This document shows positions 54,588-64,000 of a stretch of DNA of 64,000 nucleotides, in pieces. The notes below the pieces were generated by a model that was not told the DNA's origin, did not search any database, and saw only the letters and a program-made list of their open reading frames with translations. Within the stretch, counting starts at the first letter, position 1; each line of letters opens with the position of its first letter. Origin of the DNA: Streptoverticillium olivoreticuli subsp. olivoreticuli (GTDB lineage: Bacteria > Actinomycetota > Actinomycetes > Streptomycetales > Streptomycetaceae); assembly GCF_003391135.1 (NCBI RefSeq), contig NZ_CP031455.1, forward strand, positions 3,441,001-3,505,000, given 5' to 3'. Position numbers and translations under genes: made by a program.

Positions 54588-55762
54588 CACGCGGCCGTCC
54601 CGACGCTCGCCGACAGCAGCTCCACAAAGCTCACGTCCTCCCGCGCGACACCGAAGACCTCGGCGCGGAGCATGGTGCGCTCCGCCCAGGCCCGGTGCGG
54701 CTTCACTTCGTTCATCTTGTTCGTATAGGCGGAGCGCATCACTCCGCCGCCCTCGCGCTCGGGCCGCAGGATGTCCTCGGCGTCGCTGAACTCCTCGTGG
54801 CTGACGACGGAGAGCGCGTGCACGGGGGCGACGTGGGAGGGGTGGATGCAGGTCTTGCCCTGGAGGCCGTTGGCCCGGTCGAGCTGGATCTCCCGGAGCA
54901 GGCCGTCCATGTCGTGCTGGATGAGCGCGGTGCGCAGCTCCTCGGCGGGACCGGCGAAGGGCGTGCGGCGCAGCTGCGGCTTGAACATCCGCTCGTGCGC
55001 TCTGAAGTACTCCCAGACGGGGCCGGTGACGGTGAAGCCGCTGCCGTCCGCGCGGCCGAGGACGTTGACGACGTCGGCGATCACGGAGGCGACGAGCTGG
55101 ACGTCGTAGGCGGTCATGTCGGGCGCGCGGCGCAGGCCGTACGCCGAGCAGAAGTCGGTCACGCCGAGGCGCAGGGCCAGCACCCGGTCGCGGTACTTGT
55201 CGACGGTGCGGGCGATGCCCGCGAGCGTCGCGGTGCGGGTCTCCAGGTGGAGCAGCTCGGGCGATTCGAGGACGGGCATGGCGAACAGCCGCCGCCCGCA
55301 GTCGCTTTCGGCGGCGGTGAGCTCTTCGAGGAACGGGATGCCGCGCTCCTCGGTGAACTTCGGGAGGACGAAACCGGACAGCAGCCGCCCGGCCGGGCCG
55401 AGCCGCCGGACGAGGGCGGTGATCTGGGCGGGCTCGCGGACCCGGATGAAGAGCAGGGGCAGGGTCCGGCCGGCCGCGGCGAGGTCGGCGAGCCGGGCGA
55501 ACTGGCGGACGAGGTTCTCCTCGGCGCGGCCCACCTCTGCGTCGCCGATGGAGTCCTCCAGGCAGAGGACCATGGAGATCACTCCGCGGTCGGCCTGCTT
55601 GACGACGTCCTCGGCGAGGGCGGGCCGGGTGGCGGGGCTGTAGAGCGTGGCGCCGAGGGCGACGGCGAGCGTGGCGGCCGGGGAGTGCGCGTCGAAGGCG
55701 GCGGGCCGTCTATGGAACAGCCCATTCCGCACCGAGGGCGCAAGGTGCTCGAAATGCCTCAT
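54587..55762 (-). CDS. HpcH/HpaI aldolase, citrate-lyase-like
   Basis: 391 residues. LEDSIGDAEVG, FIRVREPAQ, FVLPKFTEERG and LLHLETRTATLAGIAR mark the HpcH/HpaI (citryl-CoA lyase beta-like) fold, with GKTCIHPSHV near the C-terminus. GGGGAGAGTA precedes the ATG at 55762. It is the first gene of a three-gene run (aldolase, PRTase-StiP, HAD) with overlapping ends, the biosynthetic part of ter-type clusters. Confidence 0.9.
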   Translation of the reverse strand: MRHFEHLAPSVRNGLFHRRPAAFDAHSPAATLAVALGATLYSPATRPALAEDVVKQADRGVISMVLCLEDSIGDAEVGRAEENLVRQFARLADLAAAGRTLPLLFIRVREPAQITALVRRLGPAGRLLSGFVLPKFTEERGIPFLEELTAAESDCGRRLFAMPVLESPELLHLETRTATLAGIARTVDKYRDRVLALRLGVTDFCSAYGLRRAPDMTAYDVQLVASVIADVVNVLGRADGSGFTVTGPVWEYFRAHERMFKPQLRRTPFAGPAEELRTALIQHDMDGLLREIQLDRANGLQGKTCIHPSHVAPVHALSVVSHEEFSDAEDILRPEREGGGVMRSAYTNKMNEVKPHRAWAERTMLRAEVFGVAREDVSFVELLSASVGTAA

Positions 55763-55945
55763 TACTCTCCCCGTGTGCCACGGCTTCCACCGGCCCATCC
55801 AGCGGAAAGCGTGGCCGATTATCGTACGTCTGGGATGGGGTAAAGAGTTCCCCAAGTGCACGAAAATCTGGCCGCCCGCATGGTTGAACAGCCCAGGTCG
55901 CCCCTGCGTTGTCCGCGGCCGGTACGGGAAGGCAGGATTGCGGGC

Positions 55946-56698
55946 ATGACGCACGCCATGCTGAAGGGGTCGAACATCCCGCTGGACGCCCGTAACGTAC
56001 GGGCCGTGCTGCGCTGGACCCCCGGCCCGGGCATTCCGGACGTGGATGCCTCCGCGCTGCTGGTGGGCGACGGCGGCCGCGTGCGCTCGGACGCGGACTT
56101 CGTCTTCTACAACCAGCCCCGCCACCCCTCCGGCGCCGTCCGCCACCTGGCCAAGAAGCGGCTGGTCGAGGGCGCGACGGACTCCGTGGAGGCGGACCTC
56201 GCGGCGCTGGAGCCCTCGGTGGACCGGATCGTGCTGGCCGCTTCCGCGGACGGCGGCCCCTTCGGGCTCGTACCGGACCTGTGCGTGCTGCTGTACGACG
56301 CGGGGGCGCCCGACGGGGAACCGGTGGCGCTCTTCGAGGTGCAGCCGGAGACGGGCTCCGAGACCGCGATGATCTGCGGCGAGCTGTACCGGCGCGGGGA
56401 GGGCTGGAAGTTCCGGGCGATGGGCCAGGGCTACGCCTCCGGGCTGGTCGGGCTTGCCACGGAATTCGGCATCTCGGTCGAGGAGTCCGAGGAGTCCGCC
56501 CCGCGGACGGCCGAGCCCCGGTCGACAGCCACGCCTGCGCCCATGGCCGCGCCCCAGCCGGGGTACGGGTATCCCCCACCGCCGCCCGTGCCGCCGTCCG
56601 TACCGTCGGCGTACGGCTATCCGCAGCAGCAGCGGAGCGTGGTGGACCCCGGGTTCCGGTTGCCACCGCAGGGCCCGCAGTTCCAGCCGAACCGCTAG
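55946..56698 (+). CDS. TerD-domain protein with Pro-rich tail
   Basis: 250 residues. The first ~185 residues are a TerD-type domain ([81 protein letters not shown]). The tail has [18 protein letters not shown], disordered. TerD proteins bind Ca2+ and take part in tellurite and phage stress responses. It is divergent from the aldolase operon and convergent with terA. Confidence 0.92.
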   Translation: MTHAMLKGSNIPLDARNVRAVLRWTPGPGIPDVDASALLVGDGGRVRSDADFVFYNQPRHPSGAVRHLAKKRLVEGATDSVEADLAALEPSVDRIVLAASADGGPFGLVPDLCVLLYDAGAPDGEPVALFEVQPETGSETAMICGELYRRGEGWKFRAMGQGYASGLVGLATEFGISVEESEESAPRTAEPRSTATPAPMAAPQPGYGYPPPPPVPPSVPSAYGYPQQQRSVVDPGFRLPPQGPQFQPNR

Positions 56699-56711
56699 CC
56701 CGCTCCCGCCG

Positions 56712-57458
56712 TCACACCTTCGACTTGTAGCCGCGTCCCCACTGCAGACCCCAGCCGTAGAGCCGGTCCAGCTCCGCCTGGAAGCCGTAGACGTACTTCA
56801 TCTCGCGCCGCAGCGTGATCTCGCCCTTGTTGTTCTCGATCATCACCACGGCGCACGACCGGGCCTCGGGGGCGCGTTCGTGGAGGGGGATCTCGATCCG
56901 GGGGCCGTTGCCGGGATAGAGCGTCACCATCGCGTGCGTACGGTCGAACGCGGGGGTGCCGTCGTAGATGTAGACGAAGATCAGCAGTCGCTTGATCTCC
57001 GCGCGGTGGTCCATGTTGACGTAGATCGTCTCGCCGGACCCGGAGCCGAACCTGTCGTCGCCGCTGAGCTGGACGTACGGCGGGTTGTTGAGGCTGCCCA
57101 GTATCGAGCCGAGGGGCTGCACCACGCCTTTGGAGCCGTCCTGGAGCTCGTACATGCAGGCGAGGTCCAGGTCCACGTTGACGAAGGCGGGGCCCTGCGC
57201 CTGCACCATCTCCGGCCGGAACTTCCGCAGCGGGTGGCGCAGCCCGTCCCCCATCGTGCCCCTCTCGTCGAAGGCCGAGGTCGTCCGCATCCGCCAGGAG
57301 AGGTTGACCCGGAGGTTGCCGGTGACCGCGCCCTGCTTGGTGAGCGAGAACGTGGGGTGCCGTTTGGTCAGCTCGACAGCGCCGTTGGCACCGCCGAAGT
57401 CGAACTGCTGCTCGCCCGCACGCCCCCAGTTGCCGAAGAGCTTGTCCCAGATTGCCAT
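56712..57458 (-). CDS. TerA-family tellurium resistance protein
   Basis: 248 residues, ATG 57458 after GGGGGCAGGGCA. WDKLFGNWGRAGEQQFDF, FVNVDLDLACMYELQDGSKG, PPYVQLSGDDRFGSGSGE and EIKRLLIFVYIYDGTPAFDR match TerA-like proteins, distant relatives of TerD. A strong terminator stands just upstream, so it has its own promoter or depends on readthrough. Confidence 0.88.
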   Translation of the reverse strand: MAIWDKLFGNWGRAGEQQFDFGGANGAVELTKRHPTFSLTKQGAVTGNLRVNLSWRMRTTSAFDERGTMGDGLRHPLRKFRPEMVQAQGPAFVNVDLDLACMYELQDGSKGVVQPLGSILGSLNNPPYVQLSGDDRFGSGSGETIYVNMDHRAEIKRLLIFVYIYDGTPAFDRTHAMVTLYPGNGPRIEIPLHERAPEARSCAVVMIENNKGEITLRREMKYVYGFQAELDRLYGWGLQWGRGYKSKV

Positions 57459-57496
57459 TGCCCTGCCCCCCACCCCGAGTGAGCCGAAAATGCCGC

Positions 57497-57530
57497 GGGG
57501 CGGCCGCGAGGTGTCCCTCACGGCCGCCCC
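57497..57530 (-). terminator. terminator of the DUF475 gene
   Basis: GGGGCGGCCG (57497-57506) pairs with CGGCCGCCCC (57521-57530), 14-nt loop. It is about 30 nt after the DUF475 stop and 39 nt before terA. Confidence 0.65.
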
Positions 57531-57559
57531 GATCAGAGCGTTCCTCAAATGTGCCGGAG

Positions 57560-58705
57560 TCACACCCCGGAGGAGACCTCGGCCTTGCTTCCCGAGCCGT
57601 CGCCCGAGGCCAGGGCGCGGCGGTTGCGCACCACGGAGGACCAGAAGGCCAGGCCGATCAGCACCACGCCGATCAGGCCGGTGATGACCTCGTTGATCTC
57701 GTACTTGATGGTGACGAGGAGGATGACGGCGAGCGCGCCGATCGCGTAGTGCGCGCCGTGCTCCAGATAGACGTAGTCGTCGAGGGTCCCCTTGCGGACG
57801 AGGAAGACCGTCAGCGACCGGATGTACATCGCACCGATGCCGAGGCCCAGCGCCATCTCGAAGATGTCGTTGGTGATGGCGAAGGCTCCGATGACGCCGT
57901 CGAAGGAGAACGACGCGTCGATGACCTCCAGGTAGAGGAACATGAAGAACGCGGCCTTGCCGGCGAGACCGACGATCGCGCCGTTGCCGCTCTTCTTCGC
58001 GGGGCTCTGCGCGCCCTCTTCCTCGTCGTCGTCCTCGGCCTCCTCCAGGCGGTCCTCGAAGAATCCGGAGACGCCGCCGACGATCAGATAGGTGACCAGG
58101 CCGCCGATGCCGGCCAGCAGCACCGTGGCGGCCTTGTCGACCGTGCCCTCACCGCCGTGGACCGGCACCGCCGTGGCGAAGGTGGTGGCCGCGACGAGCA
58201 GCACCACCAGCGAGACGACGATGGAGAGGGTGTCCAGCTTGCCGAGGCGGGCGAGCGGCTTCTCCAGCCATTCCAGCCACCTGATGTCCCGGTCCTCGAA
58301 GATGAAGTCCAGGAAGATCATGAGCAGGAACATGCCGCCGAAGGCCGCGATGGCCGGGTGGGCGCTGGTGACGAGCGACTCGTAGCGCTCATGGTCCTGA
58401 AGGGCGACCTTGACCGCTTCGATCGGCCCCAGCTTCGCCGTGATGGCTACGATGACGACCGGGAACACCAGCCGCATGCCGAACACGGCGATGAGGATGC
58501 CCAGGGTCAGGAACATCTTCTGCCAGAACGGATTCATCTTCCGGAGGATTCCGGCGTTGATGACCGCATTGTCGAACGAGAGCGAAATCTCCAGGACGGA
58601 GAGGATCGCGACGATCGCCAGCCCCTGCCACCCCCAGAGAACGCCGGCCAAGGCCAGTCCCGCCGCCGTGATGGCGAACGACCAGCCAAAGGTTTTCAGG
58701 AGCAC
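57560..58705 (-). CDS. DUF475/TerC-like integral membrane protein
   Basis: 381 residues, GTG start. About nine membrane helices, with EISLSFDNAVINAGIL near residue 40 and EVIDASFSFDGVIGAF near 260, the two acidic motifs of the TerC/DUF475 group. A cytosolic loop is very acidic (EEAEDDDEEEG). TerC-type proteins export metals such as Mn2+ or act in tellurite response. It lies between terA and terD on the same strand. Confidence 0.92.
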   Translation of the reverse strand: MLLKTFGWSFAITAAGLALAGVLWGWQGLAIVAILSVLEISLSFDNAVINAGILRKMNPFWQKMFLTLGILIAVFGMRLVFPVVIVAITAKLGPIEAVKVALQDHERYESLVTSAHPAIAAFGGMFLLMIFLDFIFEDRDIRWLEWLEKPLARLGKLDTLSIVVSLVVLLVAATTFATAVPVHGGEGTVDKAATVLLAGIGGLVTYLIVGGVSGFFEDRLEEAEDDDEEEGAQSPAKKSGNGAIVGLAGKAAFFMFLYLEVIDASFSFDGVIGAFAITNDIFEMALGLGIGAMYIRSLTVFLVRKGTLDDYVYLEHGAHYAIGALAVILLVTIKYEINEVITGLIGVVLIGLAFWSSVVRNRRALASGDGSGSKAEVSSGV

Positions 58706-58753
58706 TGGCTACCCAATCCTTCGCTAAGGGGTTCCCCCGCGCCGCGCGCGGCT

Positions 58754-59329
58754 TTACGAAACGTTGACCCCGAAGTCTAGGGCGATGCCCCGCAGACCCG
58801 ACGCGTACCCCTGTCCGACGGCCCGGAACTTCCACTCGCCGCCGTAGCGGTAGACCTCGCCGAAGATCATCGCGGTCTCGCTGGAGGCGTCCTCGCTGAG
58901 GTCGTAGCGCGCGAGCTCGCTGCCGTCGGCCTGGTTGACGACGCGGATGTAGGCGTTGCTGACCTGGCCGAAGCTCTGGCCGCGGAGGTCGGCCTCATGG
59001 ATGGAGACCGGGAAGACGATCTTGTCGCAGGCGGCCGGGACCTTGGTCAGGTCGACCAGGATGGACTCGTCGTCGCCCTCGCCCTCACCGGTGAGGTTGT
59101 CGCCGGTGTGCTCCACGGAGCCCTCGGGGCTCTTGAGGTTGTTGTAGAAGACGAAGTACTCGTCGCCGAGGACCCGGCCCGAGGCGCAGAGCAGGGCGCT
59201 GGCGTCGAGGTCGAACGGGGCTCCGGTGGTGGAGCGCGCGTCCCAGCCGAGACCGACGGTGACATTGGTGAGATTGGGTGCGGCCTTGGAGAGGGAGACA
59301 TTGCCTCCCTTGGCGAGCGTGACGCCCAT
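58754..59329 (-). CDS. terD: TerD-family protein
   Basis: 191 residues: [88 protein letters not shown]. The acidic loops carry the Ca2+-binding Asp/Glu clusters. About 75% identical by eye to the terD copy downstream of the peroxiredoxin gene, so the pair is a tandem duplication. Confidence 0.95.
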   Translation of the reverse strand: MGVTLAKGGNVSLSKAAPNLTNVTVGLGWDARSTTGAPFDLDASALLCASGRVLGDEYFVFYNNLKSPEGSVEHTGDNLTGEGEGDDESILVDLTKVPAACDKIVFPVSIHEADLRGQSFGQVSNAYIRVVNQADGSELARYDLSEDASSETAMIFGEVYRYGGEWKFRAVGQGYASGLRGIALDFGVNVS

Positions 59330-59369
59330 GATCCTGCTTCCTCCCCGAGTTGAACGGTGTCCGATGCAC

Positions 59370-59430
59370 GTCCGGCGCCGCACGCCGTCGCGCCCCGGCG
59401 GAACCGGGGGCGGGGCATGCGGCGCCGGAC
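59370..59430 (-). terminator. hairpin between the two terD genes
   Basis: GTCCGGCGCCGCA (59370-59382) pairs exactly with 59418-59430; an inner CCCC/GGGG arm extends the structure. It stands 19 nt after the stop of the first terD gene and 41 nt before the ATG of the second, so it could end or attenuate transcription between them. Confidence 0.65.
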
Positions 59431-59448
59431 GCCGTGCGGCAGTGTCGG

Positions 59449-60024
59449 TCAGACGTTGACGCCGAAGTCCTGGGCGATACCGCGCAGACCCGAGGCATAC
59501 CCCTGACCGATGGCGCGGAACTTCCACTCGGCACCATTGCGGTAGAGCTCGCCGAAGACCATGGCGGTCTCGGTCGAGGCGTCCTCGCTGAGGTCGTAGC
59601 GCGCGAGCTCGGCGTTGTCCGCCTGGTTCACCACGCGGATGTAGGCGTTGCGCACCTGGCCGAAGCTCTGCTGGCGGCCCTCGGCCTCGTAGATCGAGAC
59701 CGGGAACACGATCTTGTGGACGTCGGCGGGCACGCCGGCCAGGTTGACCTTGATGACCTCGTCGTCGCCCTCGCCCTCACCGGTGAGGTTGTCACCCTGG
59801 TGCTCGACGGAGCCGTCGGGGCTCTTGAGGTTGTTGAAGAAGACGAAGTTCTGGTCGTTGGCGACCTTTCCCTGGTCGTTCGTCAGCAGTGCGCTGGCGT
59901 CCAGGTCGAAGTCCGTACCGGTGGTGGTACGGGCGTCCCAGCCGAGACCGACGATGACCGCGGTCAGGTTGGGGGCCGCCTTGGTCAGCGAGACGTTGCC
60001 GCCCTTGCTGAGACTGACTCCCAC
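59449..60024 (-). CDS. terD: TerD-family protein
   Basis: 191 residues, GTG 60024 after [29 protein letters not shown] and [20 protein letters not shown], then [36 protein letters not shown] and [11 protein letters not shown]. This is the standard TerD form with intact Ca2+-binding acidic residues. Its terminator-like hairpin is at 59370-59430. Confidence 0.95.
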   Translation of the reverse strand: MGVSLSKGGNVSLTKAAPNLTAVIVGLGWDARTTTGTDFDLDASALLTNDQGKVANDQNFVFFNNLKSPDGSVEHQGDNLTGEGEGDDEVIKVNLAGVPADVHKIVFPVSIYEAEGRQQSFGQVRNAYIRVVNQADNAELARYDLSEDASTETAMVFGELYRNGAEWKFRAIGQGYASGLRGIAQDFGVNV

Positions 60025-60164
60025 GGATCCTCCATTGGTTCGAGGGGGAGGGCAGGGCCTGCGCCCCCGTTTGTGCGATGGCATCCGATCAACGTTTGAA
60101 TCCTAGTGACCGGTTCCCACCGATTACAGGCTTCTCGCACGGGACCCGCACGCCGGGTGCGCTC

Positions 60165-60189
60165 AGAGCGGAATCCGTGATTCCGCTCT
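60165..60189 (-). terminator. terminator of the peroxiredoxin gene
   Basis: AGAGCGGAAT (60165-60174) and ATTCCGCTCT (60180-60189) form a perfect 10-bp stem with a 5-nt loop, 60 nt after the peroxiredoxin stop. Confidence 0.7.
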
Positions 60190-60249
60190 TGATCGCGTTC
60201 CGGGCCCGGCGGCCGGGGAAAAACGCCGAATAAGGGTTCGGCGAGGTAA

Positions 60250-60708
60250 TCAGAGAGCCGCGAGCGCCTTGGTGTACTCGTTCAGGTCGCGTGCGTCCGG
60301 CAGGCCGTTGACGACCGTCCAGCGCACCACGCCCTCCTTGTCGATGATGAAGGTGCCGCGGACCGCGCAGCCCTTCTCCTCGTCGAAGACGCCGTAGGCG
60401 CGGCTGGTCTCGCCGTGCGGCCAGAAGTCGGAGAGCAGCGGGTAGTCCAGGCCCTCCTGCTCGGCGAAGACGCGCAGCGAGAACGGCGAGTCGTTGGAGA
60501 CGGCCAGCAGCTGGACGTCGTCGTTCGCGAACTTCGGGAGCTCGTCGCGCAGGGCGCACAGCTCACCGGTGCACACGCCGGTGAAAGCGAAGGGGTAGAA
60601 GAGCAGCACGACGTTCTTCTCACCGCGGAAGTCGGAGAGCCGGACGGTCTCGCCGTGCTGGTTCTTCAGCGCAAAGTCCGGAGCCTTGGTGCCGACCTCG
60701 ATCGCCAT
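60250..60708 (-). CDS. ahpE: AhpE-type one-cysteine peroxiredoxin
   Basis: 152 residues. The peroxidatic Cys is in [18 protein letters not shown] (near residue 45), where AhpE enzymes have [19 protein letters not shown] at the start and [11 protein letters not shown] are typical. It reduces peroxides with mycothiol or mycoredoxin as partner. GAGAGGGATGCGAACCC precedes the ATG. Confidence 0.93.
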   Translation of the reverse strand: MAIEVGTKAPDFALKNQHGETVRLSDFRGEKNVVLLFYPFAFTGVCTGELCALRDELPKFANDDVQLLAVSNDSPFSLRVFAEQEGLDYPLLSDFWPHGETSRAYGVFDEEKGCAVRGTFIIDKEGVVRWTVVNGLPDARDLNEYTKALAAL

Positions 60709-60879
60709 GGGTTCGCATCCCTCTCTCGACGGGTGCCGGCCCCGGGGCCCGTTCCCTCGGCGGCCCCGGCCACCGGCGGGGTGGTGCGGCCAGTCTGTCA
60801 CCGCGCCCCCGGCGCACGCAGCGCGCCCCCCGGCAGCGGTGCTGCCGGGGGGCGCGGTGCGGTTCTGCGAAGGCCGGCG

Positions 60880-61302
60880 CTAGCGCTTGGGGGCGACCAT
60901 GCGGGTGCCGGTCCAGTCCTTTGCCACGCTGATGCTCTTGGTCTGGCTCAGACCCGCGGTCTGCGACGCCTCGTTGATGTCGCTCGGCTCGATGTAGCCG
61001 TCGCGGCCGGTCTTCGGGGTCATCAGCCAGATGTCCCCGCCGTCCTCGAGCATGCCAATGGCGTCCACGAGCGCGTCCGTCAGGTCGCCGTCCTCGTCGC
61101 GGAACCACAGGACGACGGCATCGGCCACGTCGTCGTAGTCCTCGTCGACCAGATCCTGGCCGGTGATTTCCTCAATGGCCTCGCGGAGTTCCTGATCGAC
61201 GTCGTCGTCGTAGCCGATCTCCTGGACCACCTGTCCGGGCTGGAAACCCAGCCTGGCGGCAGGGTTGGTCCGCTCCTCCGCGTGGTCCGCGGTCGCGCTC
61301 AC
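60880..61302 (-). CDS. DUF3052 protein
   Basis: 140 residues, GTG start. The acidic YDDDVDQELREAIEEITGQD and DVADAVVLWFRDEDGDLTD, then GDIWLMTPKTGRDGYIEPSD match DUF3052. Found next to aceE in many actinobacteria. Function unknown; no signal peptide. Divergent from aceE. Confidence 0.92.
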   Translation of the reverse strand: MSATADHAEERTNPAARLGFQPGQVVQEIGYDDDVDQELREAIEEITGQDLVDEDYDDVADAVVLWFRDEDGDLTDALVDAIGMLEDGGDIWLMTPKTGRDGYIEPSDINEASQTAGLSQTKSISVAKDWTGTRMVAPKR

Positions 61303-61763
61303 TTATTGCCTCCTGTCATCTTTCGAGAAAGTGTCTTGTGTTCCCCGCATACGCGAGTCATTGGCCGTAGTCCACACGTGCCGGACCGTTCGCGCAAGTA
61401 CCCGGCCGCCGAGACCGCCGAAACGGTGACGGAAGCGGCTCTCCCACCGCAACCTCCACCATGGAAGAGCACGGGCGGGTGATTCATGCCACAGCATTCT
61501 GCCGGGTTTGGGAAGTTGCCCCGTGTGATTACGGCCCACAGGCCCGAACGGCCGTACGCGGACGACTCCCAAAGGGAGCGTATGGTTGCGATTTGGCCGC
61601 CCCCACTCGGCCACCCCTTGACACGTCGTCTCATGAAGTGGTGGTTACCGCCCGGTAGAGATGACGTTTCCGTCGCCGCGGTCCACGATGGGAGCCGACG
61701 CGACAGAGCAGCAGACCGTAGTTGACCGCGTGCTGAGCACGACCCGAACACCGAAGGAACAGC
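61303..61763. other. divergent promoter region DUF3052/aceE
   Basis: 461 bp without a convincing gene. TTGACA at 61618-61623 could be a -35 for aceE but the -10 is unclear. GAAGGAACAGC precedes the GTG of aceE. Confidence 0.45.
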
Positions 61764-64000
61764 GTGGCTTCCGGATCCGATCGCAACCCGATCATCATTG
61801 GCGGCCTTCCCAGCCAGGTCCCGGACTTCGATCCCGAAGAGACCCAGGAGTGGCTCGACTCGCTCGACGCAGCCGTCGATGAGCGAGGCCGGGAACGTGC
61901 CCGCTACCTCATGCTTCGCCTGATCGAGCGGGCCCGCGAGAAGCGCGTGGCCGTGCCCGAGATGCGTAGCACGGACTACGTCAACACCATCGCCACCAAG
62001 GACGAGCCGTTCTTCCCCGGCAACGAGGAGATCGAGCGCAAGGTCCTCAACGCGACCCGGTGGAACGCGGCCGTGATGGTCTCCCGTGCCCAGCGCCCGG
62101 GCATCGGCGTCGGCGGCCACATCGCCACCTTCGCCTCCTCGGCGTCGCTGTACGACGTGGGCTTCAACCACTTCTTCCGCGGCAAGGACGAGGGCGACGG
62201 CGGCGACCAGATCTTCTTCCAGGGCCACGCCTCCCCCGGTGTCTACGCCCGCGCCTTCCTCCTGGACCGACTGTCCGAGCGCCAGCTCGACGCCTTCCGC
62301 CAGGAGAAGTCCAAGGCCCCCTACGGCCTGTCCAGCTACCCGCACCCGCGGCTCATGCCGGACTTCTGGGAGTTCCCGACCGTCTCGATGGGCCTCGGCC
62401 CCCTCGGCGCGATCTACCAGGCCCGGATGAACCGCTACATGGAGGCCCGCGGCATCGCCGACACCTCCAAGTCGCACGTCTGGGCGTACCTGGGCGACGG
62501 CGAGATGGACGAGCCGGAGTCGCTCGGCCAGCTGTCCATCGCCGCCCGCGAGGGCCTGGACAACCTGACCTTCGTCGTCAACTGCAACCTGCAGCGCCTC
62601 GACGGCCCGGTCCGCGGCAACGGCAAGATCATGCAGGAGCTGGAGTCCCAGTTCCGCGGTGCCGGCTGGAACGTCATCAAGCTGGTCTGGGACCGCTCCT
62701 GGGACCCGCTGCTGGCGCAGGACCGCGACGGCATCCTGGTCAACAAGCTCAACAGCACCCCCGACGGCCAGTTCCAGACGTACGCCACCGAGACCGGCGC
62801 GTACATCCGTGAGCACTTCTTCGGCGACGACCAGCGTCTGCGGAAGATGGTCGAGGGCATGTCCGACGACCAGATCCTGCACCTGGGCCGCGGCGGTCAC
62901 GACCACAAGAAGATCTACGCGGCGTACGCGGCGGCCAAGGCGCACAAGGGCCAGCCGACCGTGATCCTCGCGCAGACCGTCAAGGGCTGGACCCTCGGTC
63001 CGAACTTCGAGGGCCGCAACGCGACCCACCAGATGAAGAAGCTCACGGTCGACGACCTCAAGCGCTTCCGGGACCGTCTCCACATCCCGATCGCCGACAA
63101 GGAGCTGGAGTCCGGCCTGCCGCCGTACTACCACCCGGGTCGCGACTCGGAGGAGATCCAGTACATGCACGACCGCCGCAAGTCGCTGGGCGGCTATGTG
63201 CCGAGCCGCGTCGTGCGCGCGAAGCCGCTGGTCCTCCCCGAGGACAAGGTCTACGCGACCGCCAAGAAGGGCTCGGGACAGCAGTCGATCGCCACGACCA
63301 TGGCGTTCGTCCGCATCCTGAAGGACCTCATGCGGGACAAGGAGATCGGCAAGCGCTTCGTGCTGATCGCCCCCGACGAGTACCGCACCTTCGGCATGGA
63401 CGCGTTCTTCCCGTCCGCGAAGATCTACAACCCGCTGGGCCAGCAGTACGAGTCCGTGGACCGCGAGCTGCTGCTCGCCTACAAGGAGTCGCCGACCGGC
63501 CAGATGCTGCACGACGGCATCTCCGAGGCGGGCTGCACGGCCTCGCTGATCGCGGCGGGCTCCGCCTACGCGACGCACGGCGAGCCGCTGATCCCGGTCT
63601 ACGTCTTCTACTCGATGTTCGGGTTCCAGCGCACCGGTGACCAGTTCTGGCAGATGGCCGACCAGCTGTCGCGCGGTTTCGTCCTGGGCGCCACCGCCGG
63701 TCGCACGACGCTGACCGGTGAGGGCCTCCAGCACGCGGACGGTCACTCGCAGCTGCTGGCGTCCACCAACCCGGGCGTCGTCTCCTACGACCCCGCGTTC
63801 GGTTACGAGATGGCGCACATCGTCAAGGACGGTCTGCGCCGGATGTACGGCGAGAACGCCGAGGACGTCTTCTACTACCTGACCGTCTACAACGAGCCGA
63901 TCCAGCACCCGGCCGAGCCGGCGGACGTGGACGCCGAGGGCATCCTCAAGGGTCTCTACCGCTACCAGGCGGGCGAGAAGGGCGCGATCCCGGCGCAGAT
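61764..64000 (+). CDS. aceE: pyruvate dehydrogenase E1 component (partial)
   Basis: The gene runs off the right edge; 745 codons are present of about 900. GTG 61764 has GAAGGA 6 nt upstream. It is the homodimeric AceE type: EEWLDSL-like start ([20 protein letters not shown]), [20 protein letters not shown], the thiamine-diphosphate motif [20 protein letters not shown] ... [19 protein letters not shown], and later [20 protein letters not shown]. It decarboxylates pyruvate and passes the acetyl group to E2. E2 and E3 genes are not in the window. Confidence 0.96.
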   Translation, partial: MASGSDRNPIIIGGLPSQVPDFDPEETQEWLDSLDAAVDERGRERARYLMLRLIERAREKRVAVPEMRSTDYVNTIATKDEPFFPGNEEIERKVLNATRWNAAVMVSRAQRPGIGVGGHIATFASSASLYDVGFNHFFRGKDEGDGGDQIFFQGHASPGVYARAFLLDRLSERQLDAFRQEKSKAPYGLSSYPHPRLMPDFWEFPTVSMGLGPLGAIYQARMNRYMEARGIADTSKSHVWAYLGDGEMDEPESLGQLSIAAREGLDNLTFVVNCNLQRLDGPVRGNGKIMQELESQFRGAGWNVIKLVWDRSWDPLLAQDRDGILVNKLNSTPDGQFQTYATETGAYIREHFFGDDQRLRKMVEGMSDDQILHLGRGGHDHKKIYAAYAAAKAHKGQPTVILAQTVKGWTLGPNFEGRNATHQMKKLTVDDLKRFRDRLHIPIADKELESGLPPYYHPGRDSEEIQYMHDRRKSLGGYVPSRVVRAKPLVLPEDKVYATAKKGSGQQSIATTMAFVRILKDLMRDKEIGKRFVLIAPDEYRTFGMDAFFPSAKIYNPLGQQYESVDRELLLAYKESPTGQMLHDGISEAGCTASLIAAGSAYATHGEPLIPVYVFYSMFGFQRTGDQFWQMADQLSRGFVLGATAGRTTLTGEGLQHADGHSQLLASTNPGVVSYDPAFGYEMAHIVKDGLRRMYGENAEDVFYYLTVYNEPIQHPAEPADVDAEGILKGLYRYQAGEKGAIPAQ

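Noticed and set aside
61618..61660. TTGACA promoter for aceE
   Set aside because: A perfect -35 but no acceptable -10 at normal spacing, so I list it only as a possibility in the intergenic entry.

Overview
The window is high-GC actinobacterial DNA with strong G/C bias at third codon positions. XRE-DUF397 pairs, SapB/AmfS-type lanthipeptide genes, DUF6230/DUF6114 genes, snapalysin, ter genes and rare TTA codons all point to Streptomyces. All function calls come from reading motifs by eye; no database search was run.

Left part (1-9.9 kb). A class III lanthipeptide locus (transporter, 43-aa precursor, LanKC synthetase) sits at the left edge. It is followed by two coupled small ORFs, an XRE-DUF397 pair, a lipoprotein with a TTA codon, two paralogous cysteine-rich secreted proteins, an orphan gene of lower GC and a decayed IS5-type transposase.

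9.9-19 kb. An aldehyde dehydrogenase-ferredoxin pair is divergent from an MBL hydrolase. Then comes the most interesting locus: a cobalamin riboswitch followed by five genes joined by 4-nt stop/start overlaps. They encode a membrane-anchored alpha/alpha-toroid protein, a membrane-anchored protein that reads as a circularly permuted DUF4430/transcobalamin beta-domain, and the T, A and S parts of an ECF transporter. This looks like a two-piece transcobalamin-like capture system feeding an ECF cobalamin importer. Two copies of intergenic-type Streptomyces repeats lie in frame inside this operon.

19-30.6 kb. A toxin-antitoxin pair, a FadA5-like thiolase and CYP125-like P450 (steroid side-chain oxidation), a DUF6230/DUF6114/secreted-protein trio, a GT87-PAP2 fusion, a GNAT enzyme and an MFS-winged-helix fusion. 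A KstR-like motif occurs in both the aldehyde dehydrogenase and the thiolase promoter regions.

30.6-36.3 kb. A 37-bp exact direct repeat, made from the 3' end of a HAD gene, brackets a 3.3-kb island. It holds a Nudix gene, a GntR repressor, a 103-aa protein, a 52-aa Asp/Pro/Gly-rich peptide and a PIMT-type methyltransferase. The last two resemble a minimal aspartimide RiPP (imiditide-like) operon. CTCAT-N4-ATGAG operators lie both at the GntR/Nudix start and inside a 16-bp palindrome before the peptide operon. Two gene remnants follow to the right.

36.3-50 kb. A SpoIIE-type phosphatase, a GDT1/TMEM165 transporter under a likely Mn2+ (yybP-ykoY) riboswitch that uses the stop codon of a FetB-like gene, a secreted HNH nuclease, a flavoprotein, an iron-box DoxX gene, a DedA protein, a frameshifted DUF1990 gene, snapalysin with its LysR regulator, tRNA-Val, a DUF4097 lipoprotein and a coiled-coil protein.

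50-64 kb. An O-methyltransferase, then a tellurium/ter-type cluster: HAD hydrolase, PRTase-TRSP-StiP fusion, citrate-lyase-like aldolase, TerD-like protein, TerA, DUF475 and two TerD genes. Peroxiredoxin, DUF3052 and the start of aceE close the window.
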